From contig CAJTZW010000001.1 in NCBI GenBank assembly GCA_910584305.1, positions 62,001-126,000 of the forward strand: a stretch of DNA of 64,000 nt, in the 5' to 3' direction. Position numbers and translations under genes: made by a program. Position 1 is the first letter of the stretch. The number at the start of each line of letters is the position of its first letter. The notes beneath the pieces are model-generated. The model made no database searches. It was not told the origin of the DNA and saw only the letters and a list, made by a program, of their open reading frames with translations. Source of the DNA: an uncultured Bacilli bacterium. Lineage in GTDB: Bacteria; Bacillota_I; Bacilli_A; RF39; UBA660. This document shows positions 33,484-42,143 of this stretch, in pieces.

Positions 33484-33750
33484 ATGGCTAGAAGTTTAAA
33501 AAAGGGACCTTTTGTTGATGGTCACTTAATGAATAAAGTAAAGAAAGTAAACGAATCTGGAAAAAAAGAAGTAATTAAAACTTGGTCTCGCCGTTCAACA
33601 ATTTATCCTGAATTTATTGGACATACATTTGCTGTTCATAATGGTAAAGAATTTATTCCTGTTTATGTAACAGAAGATATGGTTGGACATAAATTAGGTG
33701 AATTCGTGCCAACCCGTAAATTTGGTGGACATGGCGATGACAAAAAGTAA
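33484..33750 (+). CDS. rpsS: 30S ribosomal protein S19 (uS19)
   Basis: An 88-residue S19 starting MARSLKKGPFVDGHLMNKV and ending with KFGGHGDDKK; the middle IYPEFIGHTFAVHNGKEFIPV is characteristic. It contacts the head of the 30S near the A site. Ribosome binding site GAAAGGATGG. Confidence 0.97.
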   Translation: MARSLKKGPFVDGHLMNKVKKVNESGKKEVIKTWSRRSTIYPEFIGHTFAVHNGKEFIPVYVTEDMVGHKLGEFVPTRKFGGHGDDKK

Positions 33751-33781
33751 TAAGAATTAGTTATCAGGAAGGAGGACTAAA

Positions 33782-34117
33782 ATGGAAGCAAAAGCGATTG
33801 CAAAAGGGTTAAGAATTGCACCTCGTAAAGCTCGTTTAGTTATAGATTTAATACGTGGTAAAAGCGTAGAAGAAGCTGACAAAATTTTAAAGAATATTAA
33901 TAAAGAAGCAGCTAGATTGAGTCATAAAGTACTTACATCTGCTGTTGCAAATGCTGAGAATAATCTACATTTAGATAAAGCTAATTTATATGTTAAAGAA
34001 GCATATGTAAATGAAGGTCAAACAATGAAGCGAATGAAATTTGGATCACGTGGACATGTGGATCCAATTAAGAAAAGAACAAGTCACATTACAATTGTTG
34101 TAAGTGAAAGAAATTAG
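33782..34117 (+). CDS. rplV: 50S ribosomal protein L22 (uL22)
   Basis: A 111-residue L22 with ARGLRIAPRKARLVIDLIRG-like start (AKGLRIAPRKARLVIDLIRG) and the exit tunnel hairpin KRMKFGSRGHVDPIKKRTSH. The ribosome binding site is GGAAGGAGG. Mutations in this hairpin give macrolide resistance in other bacteria; nothing unusual here. Confidence 0.97.
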   Translation: MEAKAIAKGLRIAPRKARLVIDLIRGKSVEEADKILKNINKEAARLSHKVLTSAVANAENNLHLDKANLYVKEAYVNEGQTMKRMKFGSRGHVDPIKKRTSHITIVVSERN

Positions 34118-34134
34118 ATAAAGGAGGTAAACTG

Positions 34135-34812
34135 ATGGGTCAAAAGGTTAATCCAGTCGGACTTAGACTTGGAATCAATAAGACTTGGGAATCTAAATGG
34201 TATGCTGGTACTAAAGATTTTTCAAGATTCTTAAATAATGATGTTAAGATTAGAAAGTTTTTATCTAAAAAATTGAAAGACGCGGCAGTTTCAAGTGTGC
34301 TTATTGAAAGAAACGCTAGTAAGACTGATGTTATCATCAATACTGCTAAACCAGGAGTTGTAATTGGTCATGGCGGAGATGAAATTGAAAAGTTAAAAAA
34401 AGAATTATCGAAATTGGTAGATGAGAATGTACAAATTTCGATTATGGAAGTTAAGAACCCAGATATTGATGCTGCTTTGGTCGCTGAAAATATTGCACAT
34501 CAAATTGAAAATAGGGTGTCATTTAGAATTGCACAAAAAAGAGCAATTCGTAATGCGATGAAAGCAGGAGCAAAAGGGATTAAAACTTCTGTATCAGGAC
34601 GTTTAGGTGGAGCTGATATGGCACGTAGCGAGGGATATACAGAAGGAAATATTCCGCTTCATACTTTAAGAGCAGATGTTGATTATGCCCATAAAGAGGC
34701 TGATACAACTTATGGTAAAATCGGTGTTAAAGTATGGATTTACAAGGGAGAAATCCTTGCCTCAAAAGATAAAGGAGGTAATGTAGATGGCACTAATACC
34801 AAAAAGAACTAA
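34135..34812 (+). CDS. rpsC: 30S ribosomal protein S3 (uS3)
   Basis: A 225-residue S3 that starts MGQKVNPVGLRLGINKTWES and carries the KH domain GVVIGHGGDEIEKLKKELSK (GxxG loop) plus the C-terminal SGRLGGADMARSEGYTEGNI. It forms part of the mRNA entry helicase of the ribosome. The 3' end overlaps rplP by 26 bases, an unusually long overlap for these genes. Confidence 0.97.
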   Translation: MGQKVNPVGLRLGINKTWESKWYAGTKDFSRFLNNDVKIRKFLSKKLKDAAVSSVLIERNASKTDVIINTAKPGVVIGHGGDEIEKLKKELSKLVDENVQISIMEVKNPDIDAALVAENIAHQIENRVSFRIAQKRAIRNAMKAGAKGIKTSVSGRLGGADMARSEGYTEGNIPLHTLRADVDYAHKEADTTYGKIGVKVWIYKGEILASKDKGGNVDGTNTKKN

Positions 34813-35215
34813 ATATAGGAGACCTCATAAATTACGTTATGATGGTATTGCTAAAGGAAATACTGAATTACATTTTGGTGATTATGGATTGATGGCTATG
34901 GAAGGTGCTTGGATTACACAACAACAAATTGAAGCAGCTCGTGTTGCCATGACTCGTTATATGAAACGTGGTGGAAAAGTATGGATTAATATTTTCCCTC
35001 ACTTATCATTAACTAAAATTCCATTAGAAACTCGTATGGGTAAAGGTAAAGGTCAACCTGAAGCCTGGGTGGCTGTTGTAAAACAAGGAAAGATTATGTT
35101 TGAAATTGCTGGTGTAAGTGAAGAGGTTGCTCGTGAAGCACTTAGACTTGCTATGCATAAACTTCCAATTAAATGTAAATTTGTTAAAAAGGAAAGTGGT
35201 GAGACTAATGAGTAA
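34787..35215 (+). CDS. rplP: 50S ribosomal protein L16 (uL16)
   Basis: A 142-residue L16, MALIPKRTKYRRPHKLRYDG onwards, with the conserved WITQQQIEAARVAMTRYMKR and RMGKGKGQPEAWVAVVKQG. The usual start is MLxPKRxKYR, so the MAL start is a small variant. Ribosome binding site AAGGAGGTAA lies inside rpsC, before ATG 34787. The ends overlap rpsC and rpmC. Confidence 0.97.
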   Translation: MALIPKRTKYRRPHKLRYDGIAKGNTELHFGDYGLMAMEGAWITQQQIEAARVAMTRYMKRGGKVWINIFPHLSLTKIPLETRMGKGKGQPEAWVAVVKQGKIMFEIAGVSEEVAREALRLAMHKLPIKCKFVKKESGETNE

Positions 35216-35414
35216 TCAAGATATTAGAGAATTAACAAGTGAGGAAATTCAAACTAAAATCGAAGAATATAAAGAAGAGCTATTCAATTTACGTTTTAGT
35301 CAAGCTACTGGAAATCTTGAAAAACCATCAAGAATTCGTGAACTTAGAAAATTGGTTGCACGTATGAAGACAATTTTACGCGAACGTGAATTAGAAGTTA
35401 AGGAGGGTAACTAA
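35208..35414 (+). CDS. rpmC: 50S ribosomal protein L29 (uL29)
   Basis: A 68-residue L29 from ATG 35208: MSNQDIRELTSEEIQTKIEE then KEELFNLRFSQATGNLEKPS, the L29 signature. In-frame ATG codons upstream lie within rplP and are rejected; the ribosome binding site AAGTGGTGAG precedes 35208. Overlaps rplP by 8 bases and rpsQ by 1. Confidence 0.96.
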   Translation: MSNQDIRELTSEEIQTKIEEYKEELFNLRFSQATGNLEKPSRIRELRKLVARMKTILRERELEVKEGN

Positions 35415-35671
35415 TGGAAAAATCAATTCGTGAATTAATTGGTAAAGTAGTAAGTGACAAATGTGATAAAACTATTACAGTTTTAGTTGAAACTTATAAA
35501 AAAGACCCTTTATATGGTAAGCGTGTAAAATCATCTAAAAAATATGCAGTTCATGATGAAAAGAATGAAGCTAAAGTTGGAGATACAGTGCGTATTGCCG
35601 AGACTAGACCACTATCAAAGAATAAACATTTCCGTTTAGTGGAAATTGTAGAAAAAGCAATTATTTTATAA
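35414..35671 (+). CDS. rpsQ: 30S ribosomal protein S17 (uS17)
   Basis: An 85-residue S17 with GKVVSDKCDKTITVLVETYK, HDEKNEAKVGDTVRIAETRP and PLSKNKHFRLVEIVEKA, all typical. It begins by TAATG overlap with rpmC, with AAGGAGGGT upstream. Confidence 0.97.
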   Translation: MEKSIRELIGKVVSDKCDKTITVLVETYKKDPLYGKRVKSSKKYAVHDEKNEAKVGDTVRIAETRPLSKNKHFRLVEIVEKAIIL

Positions 35672-35696
35672 TTGAAACTGGAAGGAGGATCAATAT

Positions 35697-36065
35697 ATGA
35701 TTCAACAAGAAAGCCGTTTAAAAGTTGCTGATAACTCTGGTGCACGTGAAGTTAGTGTAATTCGTGTACTTGGTGGTAGCAAAGTTAAAACTGGAAATAT
35801 TGGAGATACAGTCGTTGTAGCTGTAAAAAAAGCACTTCCTAATGGTACAGTAAAAAAAGGCAAAGTTGTTAAAGCTGTAATCGTTAGAAGTAAGTTTGGT
35901 CTTAGAAGAGAAGATGGGTCTTATATTAAATTTGATGATAATGCCTGCGTTATTATTAAAGATGATAAGAGTCCTGTAGGAACTCGTGTGTTTGGACCAG
36001 TAGCACGTGAATTACGTGATAAAGATTTTATGAAAATTGTATCACTTGCTAAAGAAGTGTTATAA
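35697..36065 (+). CDS. rplN: 50S ribosomal protein L14 (uL14)
   Basis: A 122-residue L14 starting MIQQESRLKVADNSGAREVS and containing the L14 signature RVLGGSKVKTGNIGDTVV plus ENACVIIxDDKSPxGTRVFGPV (here DNACVIIKDDKSPVGTRVFG). Normal length, ribosome binding site GGAAGGAGG. Confidence 0.97.
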   Translation: MIQQESRLKVADNSGAREVSVIRVLGGSKVKTGNIGDTVVVAVKKALPNGTVKKGKVVKAVIVRSKFGLRREDGSYIKFDDNACVIIKDDKSPVGTRVFGPVARELRDKDFMKIVSLAKEVL

Positions 36066-36083
36066 CTTTCGAAGGAGGATAAC

Positions 36084-36392
36084 ATGAAACTAAAAGTTGG
36101 AGATAAAGTTGTTGTTATTTCTGGAAAAGACAAGGGTAAAGAAGGAAAAATTATCAAAACATTAAGAACTGCAAATAAAGTAGTTGTAGAAGGTGTAAAT
36201 GTTGTTAAGAAACATGTAAAACCAAATGGACAAACAGCAGGAAGCATAGTTGAAATGGAAGCTGCTATAGATGCATCAAATGTTATGTTAGTTGATCCAA
36301 AAACCGGTAAGGGTACCAGAATAGGACACACTATTGATAAAAATGGTAAAAAAGTTAGAGTCGCAAAGAAATCAAACTCTACCATTGATTAA
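36084..36392 (+). CDS. rplX: 50S ribosomal protein L24 (uL24)
   Basis: A 102-residue L24 with a KOW motif near the start (KVGDKVVVISGKDKGKEGKI) and VEGVNVVKKHVKPN; the C-terminal IDKNGKKVRVAKKSN is typical. Assembly initiator of the 50S with L3. Ribosome binding site GAAGGAGG. Confidence 0.97.
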   Translation: MKLKVGDKVVVISGKDKGKEGKIIKTLRTANKVVVEGVNVVKKHVKPNGQTAGSIVEMEAAIDASNVMLVDPKTGKGTRIGHTIDKNGKKVRVAKKSNSTID

Positions 36393-36409
36393 TTGGAAGG
36401 AGGGTATAT

Positions 36410-36949
36410 ATGAACCACCTAAAAGCAAAATATAACGAAGAAATCATACCTAGTTTAAGAGAAAAGTTTAATTATGAAAACGTTATGGACGTTCCAAAAT
36501 TAGATAAAATTGTTGTCAATATGGGTGTTGGTGATGCTACTACAAATAGTAAATTACTAGAAGCAGCTATGGCTGATTTAGAGATTATTACAGGTCAAAA
36601 ACCAGTAGCAACAACAGCTAAGAAAGCTATTGCAGGATTTAAGCTAAGAGCTGGTCAAGCAATTGGATGTAAAGTAACATTACGTGGGGAAAATATGTAT
36701 AACTTTTTAGATAAGCTAATTCGTATTACTTTACCACGTGTAAGAGATTTTAGAGGAATATCTACAAAATCTTTTGATGGAAGAGGTAACTATACATTAG
36801 GACTTAATGAACAATTAATTTTCTCAGAAATAGAATATGATAATGTTGTTAAAGTACGTGGTATGGATATTGTTTTTGTAACAACAGCAAAGACAAATGA
36901 AGAGGCACTTGCTCTATTAAAAGGTTTCGGTATGCCATTTAAAAAGTAA
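36410..36949 (+). CDS. rplE: 50S ribosomal protein L5 (uL5)
   Basis: A 179-residue L5 with PKLDKIVVNMGVGDATTNSK, TGQKPVATTAKKAIAGFKLR and DFRGISTKSFDGRGNYTLGL, all diagnostic. It binds 5S rRNA and touches P-site tRNA. Ribosome binding site GGAAGGAGGG. Confidence 0.97.
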   Translation: MNHLKAKYNEEIIPSLREKFNYENVMDVPKLDKIVVNMGVGDATTNSKLLEAAMADLEIITGQKPVATTAKKAIAGFKLRAGQAIGCKVTLRGENMYNFLDKLIRITLPRVRDFRGISTKSFDGRGNYTLGLNEQLIFSEIEYDNVVKVRGMDIVFVTTAKTNEEALALLKGFGMPFKK

Positions 36950-36966
36950 CAATATAGGAGGATATT

Positions 36967-37152
36967 ATGGCTAAGAAAAGTATGATTGTAAAACAGTCAA
37001 GAAAACCAAAATTCAAAGTACGTGAATATACTCGTTGTGAGAGATGTGGTAGACCCCACGCAGTACTTAAAAAATATGGTATTTGCCGTATTTGCTTTAG
37101 AGAATTAGCATACCAAGGGCAAATACCAGGTGTTAAAAAATCTAGTTGGTAG
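36967..37152 (+). CDS. rpsZ: 30S ribosomal protein S14 type Z (uS14)
   Basis: A 61-residue zinc-type S14 with CERCGRPHAVLKKYGICRIC giving C-x2-C and C-x2-C ligands, and the C-terminal FRELAYQGQIPGVKKSSW. The short zinc form is the usual housekeeping version in Firmicutes. Sits between rplE and rpsH as normal. Confidence 0.97.
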   Translation: MAKKSMIVKQSRKPKFKVREYTRCERCGRPHAVLKKYGICRICFRELAYQGQIPGVKKSSW

Positions 37153-37173
37153 GACTGAAGGGAGGATTAAATT

Positions 37174-37575
37174 ATGGGATTTTCAAATGATCCAATCGCA
37201 GATATGCTAACACGTATTCGTAATGCAAATCAAATGCGATATATAGAAGTTGAAGTACCCGCTTCAAAAATTAAAATGGAAATTGCTAGAATCTTAAAAG
37301 AAGAGGGATTTATAAGTGATTATTCTATAAAGAAAAATGATGTTCAAAATATGATTGTTTTGAATTTAAAATATGGAAAGAATAAAGAACGTGTAATTAC
37401 TGGATTGAAAAGGATTTCTAAACCAGGATTACGTGTATATGTAAAGGCTACTGAAGTACCTAGAGTATTAAATGGTCTTGGAATTGCTATTGTATCTACA
37501 TCACAAGGTGTAATGACTGACAAAGAAGCAAGAAAAGCATCTTTAGGTGGAGAAGTTTTAGCTTATATTTGGTAG
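37174..37575 (+). CDS. rpsH: 30S ribosomal protein S8 (uS8)
   Basis: A 133-residue S8 starting FSNDPIADMLTRIRNANQ with the C-terminal GIAIVSTSQGVMTDKEARKA and LGGEVLAYIW, the standard S8 end. In E. coli it autoregulates the spc operon by binding an mRNA site near rplE; no such site was searched. Ribosome binding site AAGGGAGGA. Confidence 0.97.
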   Translation: MGFSNDPIADMLTRIRNANQMRYIEVEVPASKIKMEIARILKEEGFISDYSIKKNDVQNMIVLNLKYGKNKERVITGLKRISKPGLRVYVKATEVPRVLNGLGIAIVSTSQGVMTDKEARKASLGGEVLAYIW

Positions 37576-37593
37576 AAGGCAAGGAGGATTAAT

Positions 37594-38124
37594 ATGAGTC
37601 GTATTGGTAATAGAAAATTACTAGTACCTGGAAATGTTACAGTATCAGTTGATGGTAATGTAGTTACAGTAAAAGGTCCTAAAGGTGAACTTTCTACTGA
37701 AATACATAAAGGAATCAATGTTACTGTAGAAGAAAATGAGGTTATTGTCACAAGAGAGAGCGATAACTTGAAAAATTTTCATGGTACAGTAAACGCTAAT
37801 ATTAAGAATATGATAATTGGTGTTACAGAAGGGTATGAAAAAAGCCTAGAAGCTGTTGGAGTTGGATACCGTTTCAACGTAAGTGGTAAAACAATCACAA
37901 TCAGTGCTGGTTATTCACATCCTGTAAAAATTGAGGTACCAGCAGGATTAACTGTTGAAGCAATTAGCAATACAGAAATTAGTATCAAAGGAATTGATAA
38001 ATGTCTTGTTGGAGAATTTGCTGCCAATGTTCGCAAGGTAAGAGAACCTGAACCTTATAAAGGAAAGGGAATTCGTTATAAAGAGGAACATATTCGTCGC
38101 AAGGAAGGAAAGAAAGCAGCATAG
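37594..38124 (+). CDS. rplF: 50S ribosomal protein L6 (uL6)
   Basis: A 176-residue L6 with SRIGNRKLLVPGNVTVSVDG at the start, GPKGELSTEI, and the C-terminal EPEPYKGKGIRYKEEHIRRK signature. Ribosome binding site AAGGAGGA; normal spc operon position. Confidence 0.97.
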   Translation: MSRIGNRKLLVPGNVTVSVDGNVVTVKGPKGELSTEIHKGINVTVEENEVIVTRESDNLKNFHGTVNANIKNMIIGVTEGYEKSLEAVGVGYRFNVSGKTITISAGYSHPVKIEVPAGLTVEAISNTEISIKGIDKCLVGEFAANVRKVREPEPYKGKGIRYKEEHIRRKEGKKAA

Positions 38125-38151
38125 TCTAATTAGTAAAGGAGAGTAATACTC

Positions 38152-38514
38152 ATGATTAAAAAAGTATCAAGAAATGTTGTGCGTCAAGCTAGACACAGTC
38201 GTGTAAGAGCTAAAGTTAGCGGAACAGGTACAACACCAAGATTAAGTGTATTTAGATCAAATGGGAATATATTTGCTCAAATTATTGATGATGAAAAGGG
38301 AATTACACTTGTAAGTGCTTCATCAATTGATAAGGATTTAAAACTTAAGAACGGTGGAAATGTAGAGGCTGCTACAAAAGTTGGTGAATTACTAGCAAAA
38401 AGAGCAGTAGATGCAAAAATTAAAAAAGTAGTATTTGATAGAGGTGGATACCTATATCATGGACGTGTAAAAGCTTTAGCAGAAGCTGCACGTGAAAATG
38501 GATTAGAATTCTAA
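38152..38514 (+). CDS. rplR: 50S ribosomal protein L18 (uL18)
   Basis: A 120-residue L18 with RLSVFRSNGNIFAQIIDDEK, VVFDRGGYLYHGRVKALAEA and the end ARENGLEF, diagnostic for L18, the 5S rRNA binder. Ribosome binding site AAAGGAGAG. Confidence 0.97.
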   Translation: MIKKVSRNVVRQARHSRVRAKVSGTGTTPRLSVFRSNGNIFAQIIDDEKGITLVSASSIDKDLKLKNGGNVEAATKVGELLAKRAVDAKIKKVVFDRGGYLYHGRVKALAEAARENGLEF

Positions 38515-38528
38515 AAGGAGGGTAACTA

Positions 38529-39032
38529 ATGGAAAATAGAAGAAGAGAACCACGCCCAAAACAATATGAAGAAGAAGTTATCAATATTAAAAGAGTTACA
38601 AAAGTAACAAAAGGTGGTCGTCATTTCCGTTTTGCTGCTACAGTTGTTGTAGGAGATAAAAAAGGTAAAGTTGGATTAGGTACTGGAAAAGCAAACGAAG
38701 TACCAGATGCAATTAAAAAGGCTGTAGAAGCTGCTACAAAAAATGTAGTTACTGTATCATTAGTTGATGAGAGAACAATTCCACATGAAGCGATTGGAGT
38801 ACAAGGAGCGAGCCGTGTTATGTTAAAACCTGCTGTTTCTGGTACTGGAGTAAAAGCTGGTGGTCCAGTTAGAGCTGTATTGGAACTTGCTGGAGTTAAA
38901 GATATTTTATCTAAATCACTTGGATCAAACACAAAAATTAATATGGCTTATGCTACATTAAATGCATTAAAGTCTCAAAGAACAAGAGAACAAGTTGCTG
39001 CATTACGTGGTAAGAAAGTAGAGGAAATTTAA
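38529..39032 (+). CDS. rpsE: 30S ribosomal protein S5 (uS5)
   Basis: A 167-residue S5 with the N-terminal RNA-binding segment INIKRVTKVTKGGRHFRFAA and GTGVKAGGPVRAVLELAGVK. It is directly followed by rplO with a one-base TAATG overlap; rpmD (L30), normally between them, is missing. Confidence 0.97.
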   Translation: MENRRREPRPKQYEEEVINIKRVTKVTKGGRHFRFAATVVVGDKKGKVGLGTGKANEVPDAIKKAVEAATKNVVTVSLVDERTIPHEAIGVQGASRVMLKPAVSGTGVKAGGPVRAVLELAGVKDILSKSLGSNTKINMAYATLNALKSQRTREQVAALRGKKVEEI

Positions 39033-39475
39033 TGAAATTACATACAATGTATCCTGCTGAAGGGTCAACTAAGGTTGCAAAAAGAAAAGGTCAGGGTGTT
39101 GCTTCTGGAAACGGTAAAACAGCTGGAAGAGGACACAAAGGACAAAATGCAAGAAGTGGTGGCGGAGTAAGACCTGGATTTGAAGGAGGACAATTACCTT
39201 TATTCAGACGTTTACCAAAAAGAGGGTTTACAAATGCCCAATTTAAAACTACTTATGCAGTTATTAATTTAAGTGATTTAAATAAATTTGAAGATGGTGC
39301 TGTTGTAACACCAGAGTTATTAAAAGAGATGGGATTGTTGAAAAATCAATTGGATGGTGTAAAAGTTTTAGGAAATGGAACTTTAGAGAAAAAATTGACT
39401 GTAAAAGCTCATAATTTTTCAGAAAAAGCTTATAAAGAAATAGAAAAATTAGGTGGAAAAGCAGAGGTGATCTAA
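39032..39475 (+). CDS. rplO: 50S ribosomal protein L15 (uL15)
   Basis: A 147-residue L15 with the Gly-rich N-terminus KRKGQGVASGNGKTAGRGHK and GVRPGFEGGQLPLFRRLPKR, characteristic of L15. It overlaps rpsE by one base. Confidence 0.97.
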   Translation: MKLHTMYPAEGSTKVAKRKGQGVASGNGKTAGRGHKGQNARSGGGVRPGFEGGQLPLFRRLPKRGFTNAQFKTTYAVINLSDLNKFEDGAVVTPELLKEMGLLKNQLDGVKVLGNGTLEKKLTVKAHNFSEKAYKEIEKLGGKAEVI

Positions 39476-39476
39476 A

Positions 39477-40751
39477 ATGTTTGCCAAATTTAAGCAAATA
39501 TTTGCTCCTCAAAATAAAGATTTACGAAAGAAAATTTTATTTACATTTTTTGGATTATTTATATTTAAACTAGGGACAACAATTGTTGTGCCTGGAATAG
39601 ATACAGATTCGCTTGGGACTACGAATCTTGGATTTCTAGAATTGATTAATGCAATGGGTGGAGGCGCTTTAGAGCAATTTTCAATTTTTGCACTAGGGGT
39701 TATGCCTTATATTAGTGCTTCAATTATAGTGCAGTTATTGCAAATGGATATTATCCCTTATTTTTCTGAACTATCTAAACAGGGTGGTACAGGGAGAACT
39801 AAATTAAATCAAATTACTAGATATTTAGGAATTATTCTAGCATTTATTCAAGGATATTTCTTCTCATTTGCATTCGTATCCAATGGAACTCCTACAGATT
39901 ATCTGACATATGCTTTAATCCTAACAGCAGGAACAGCATTACTATTATGGATTGGGGATCAGATTACAGCTAAGGGAGTTGGAAATGGTATTTCCCTAAT
40001 TATCATGGCTGGAATAATTGCTACTCTTCCTAATATGTTTATGGAGGCATTTAATAGTTTAATTGTGACAACTTCAACACAGGCTATGGTACTTGGAATT
40101 ATTAAGTTCGCTTTATTCGTACTATTATATATTGGTATTATTTTGGGAGTTGTATATATTGAAGGAGCAGAGCGTAGGCTTCCTATTCAGTATGCAAATC
40201 GTTCCACTACTATGGTGGGTCAAAAGCAAAATTATATTCCATTTAAATTGAATTCTGCTGGTGTTATTCCTGTTATCTTTGCTTCAGCAATTATAACAAT
40301 TCCTGGGATCATTGCACAGGTGATAAAAAAGGATGGTTTTACTTTGTTTGTAAGTAAATATTTATCACAGACATCATTTACAGGATTTGTATTATATATA
40401 ATTTGTATATTTGGATTTGCGTATTTTTATACATTCTTTCAGTTAAAGCCAAAGGAACTTGCAGATAATTTAAGTAAAAACGGAGGATATATTCCAGGAA
40501 TTCGTCCAGGAGATGAAACTGTTAAATATGTAAGTAAAGTTTTAAAAAGAATTACAACAGTAGGAGCATTTAGTTTAGCGGTTATTGCTGCATTACCAAT
40601 TTTGTTTGGTATGATTTCTACAATGCCTACCAGTGTCCGTGTAGGAGGAACAGGACTTCTAATTGTTGTTGGAGTTGCTTTAGAAACTTATAAACAAATT
40701 GATAGTGAGCTTGCAACTCGTTCATTTACAAGAGGAAGAAAAAGAAGATGA
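39477..40751 (+). CDS. secY: Protein translocase subunit SecY
   Basis: Central pore of the Sec translocon (424 residues, ten membrane helices). Signatures: FSIFALGVMPYISASIIVQLLQ (family pattern), GNGISLIIMAGIIATLP, YIEGAERRLPIQYANR and FAYFYTFFQLKPKELADNLSKNGG. The cytosolic loops and length are normal. Ribosome binding site GCAGAGGTGA, one base after rplO. The 3' end overlaps adk by ATGA. It exports the signal-peptide proteins in the accessory region of this window. Confidence 0.97.
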   Translation: MFAKFKQIFAPQNKDLRKKILFTFFGLFIFKLGTTIVVPGIDTDSLGTTNLGFLELINAMGGGALEQFSIFALGVMPYISASIIVQLLQMDIIPYFSELSKQGGTGRTKLNQITRYLGIILAFIQGYFFSFAFVSNGTPTDYLTYALILTAGTALLLWIGDQITAKGVGNGISLIIMAGIIATLPNMFMEAFNSLIVTTSTQAMVLGIIKFALFVLLYIGIILGVVYIEGAERRLPIQYANRSTTMVGQKQNYIPFKLNSAGVIPVIFASAIITIPGIIAQVIKKDGFTLFVSKYLSQTSFTGFVLYIICIFGFAYFYTFFQLKPKELADNLSKNGGYIPGIRPGDETVKYVSKVLKRITTVGAFSLAVIAALPILFGMISTMPTSVRVGGTGLLIVVGVALETYKQIDSELATRSFTRGRKRR

Positions 40752-41395
40752 AAAATGTAATCTTTATTGCTCCGCCAGCTGCTGGTAAGGGGACACAAGC
40801 AAAAATGTTGTGTCAGAAATATGGCTTCATTCATATTTCCACAGGCGATTTATTAAGAAAGGCGGCAAGGCAAGATTCAGATATTCAAAATAAATTGAAT
40901 TTAGGAACATTGATTGATGATTCTATTATTCTTGAATTAATAGACAAAGAAATTTGTGCATTATCTGATGAGAATGGATATGTATTGGATGGGTTTCCAA
41001 GAAATATAAGTCAGGCGAAGGCTTTTGATCAGATGATAAAGGGTTTTCTAAATTCTTCTTATGTCGTGATTTATATTGATGTATCTAAGGAGATTGCTAG
41101 TGAGCGAATTTTAGGTCGTTTGTATTGTCCAGATTGTGGTGCTAGTTATAATGCATTACTTCCCGATAATCAGCCTAAAAAACAGAATGAATGTGATAGG
41201 TGTCATTCTAGTTTAATTCAGAGAGATGATGATACTCCTTCTACATTTCAAGCTCGCTTTGATGCATATATAAATCATACTGAACCATTGTTGGAGTATT
41301 ATAGAGTGCATCAGGTATTGTATACAGTCAATGGAAATCAAGATTCTTTGAAAGTGCATGCCGATATTATTCAAATATTAGAAGGTGAGTTATGA
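40748..41395 (+). CDS. adk: Adenylate kinase
   Basis: Interconverts AMP, ADP and ATP. The P-loop is IAPPAAGKGTQAKML (the usual GPPGAGKGTQ is altered to APPAAGKGT), followed by YGFIHISTGDLLRKA, LDGFPRNISQAKAF and a zinc-binding LID with C-x2-C (YCPDCG) and C-x2-C (CDRC), typical of Gram-positive Adk. 215 residues. Between secY and map as usual. Confidence 0.97.
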   Translation: MKNVIFIAPPAAGKGTQAKMLCQKYGFIHISTGDLLRKAARQDSDIQNKLNLGTLIDDSIILELIDKEICALSDENGYVLDGFPRNISQAKAFDQMIKGFLNSSYVVIYIDVSKEIASERILGRLYCPDCGASYNALLPDNQPKKQNECDRCHSSLIQRDDDTPSTFQARFDAYINHTEPLLEYYRVHQVLYTVNGNQDSLKVHADIIQILEGEL

Positions 41396-42138
41396 TAACT
41401 ATAAAGTCATCTCGTGAGATTGAATTTATGAAACAAGCGGGTGAAATTGTTGGAAACACACATCGCTATTTGGAAAAGTATATACAACCAGGAATTACTA
41501 CAAAGGAATTGGATCATTTAGCCGAAGAATTTATTTTGAAGTCGGGGGCTACACCATCATTTAAAAATTTGTATGGATTTCCAGGATGTATTTGTATTTC
41601 TATTAATGAAGAGGTGGTTCATGGTATTCCTGGCAAAAGGAAGCTTAAAAATGGTGATATTATCACTTTAGATATTGGTGCTTGCTATAAGGGATATCAT
41701 GGAGATTCTGCTTGGACTTATGCTGTTGGAGAAATCAGTAAAGAGAAAGAAAAGCTAATGAAAGAAACAGAAGAAGCTTTATTTGAGGGTCTTTCTGTTA
41801 TTAAAGAGGGTGCTCATTTAGGAGATATTGGAGCTGCTGTTGAGAGTTATGCACTTGAGCATCATTTAGGAGTTGTCAAAGAGCTTACTGGTCATGGTAT
41901 TGGAAGTTCTGTCCATGAAGATCCTGATGTTCCAAATTATGGAACAAAGGGAACTGGGCCAGTATTAAAAGCTGGAATGACAATTGCTGTAGAACCAATG
42001 CTAAATTTAGGAACAGCAGATGTGTTTATATTGGATGATGATTGGACAATCGTTACAGCAGATAATTTACCTTCTGCGCACTATGAACATACCGTGTTAG
42101 TAACTAAAGATGGGTATACGATTTTAACAAAGAGGTGA
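41392..42138 (+). CDS. map: Type I methionine aminopeptidase
   Basis: Removes N-terminal Met from new proteins. Metal ligands of the pita-bread fold are visible: ITLDIGACYKGYHGDSAWTY (two Asp), TGHGIGSSVHEDPDVPNYGT (His), VEPMLNLG (Glu) and YEHTVLVTKDG (Glu). The 248-residue length is normal. It overlaps the adk stop by four bases; the ribosome binding site is AAGGTGAG. Confidence 0.97.
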   Translation: MITIKSSREIEFMKQAGEIVGNTHRYLEKYIQPGITTKELDHLAEEFILKSGATPSFKNLYGFPGCICISINEEVVHGIPGKRKLKNGDIITLDIGACYKGYHGDSAWTYAVGEISKEKEKLMKETEEALFEGLSVIKEGAHLGDIGAAVESYALEHHLGVVKELTGHGIGSSVHEDPDVPNYGTKGTGPVLKAGMTIAVEPMLNLGTADVFILDDDWTIVTADNLPSAHYEHTVLVTKDGYTILTKR

Positions 42139-42143
42139 TTAAG

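Noticed and set aside
35921..36385. Long reverse-strand frame (154 codons) opposite rplN/rplX
   Set aside because: It is an antisense shadow of two certain ribosomal protein genes and has no ribosome binding site or recognisable protein pattern.
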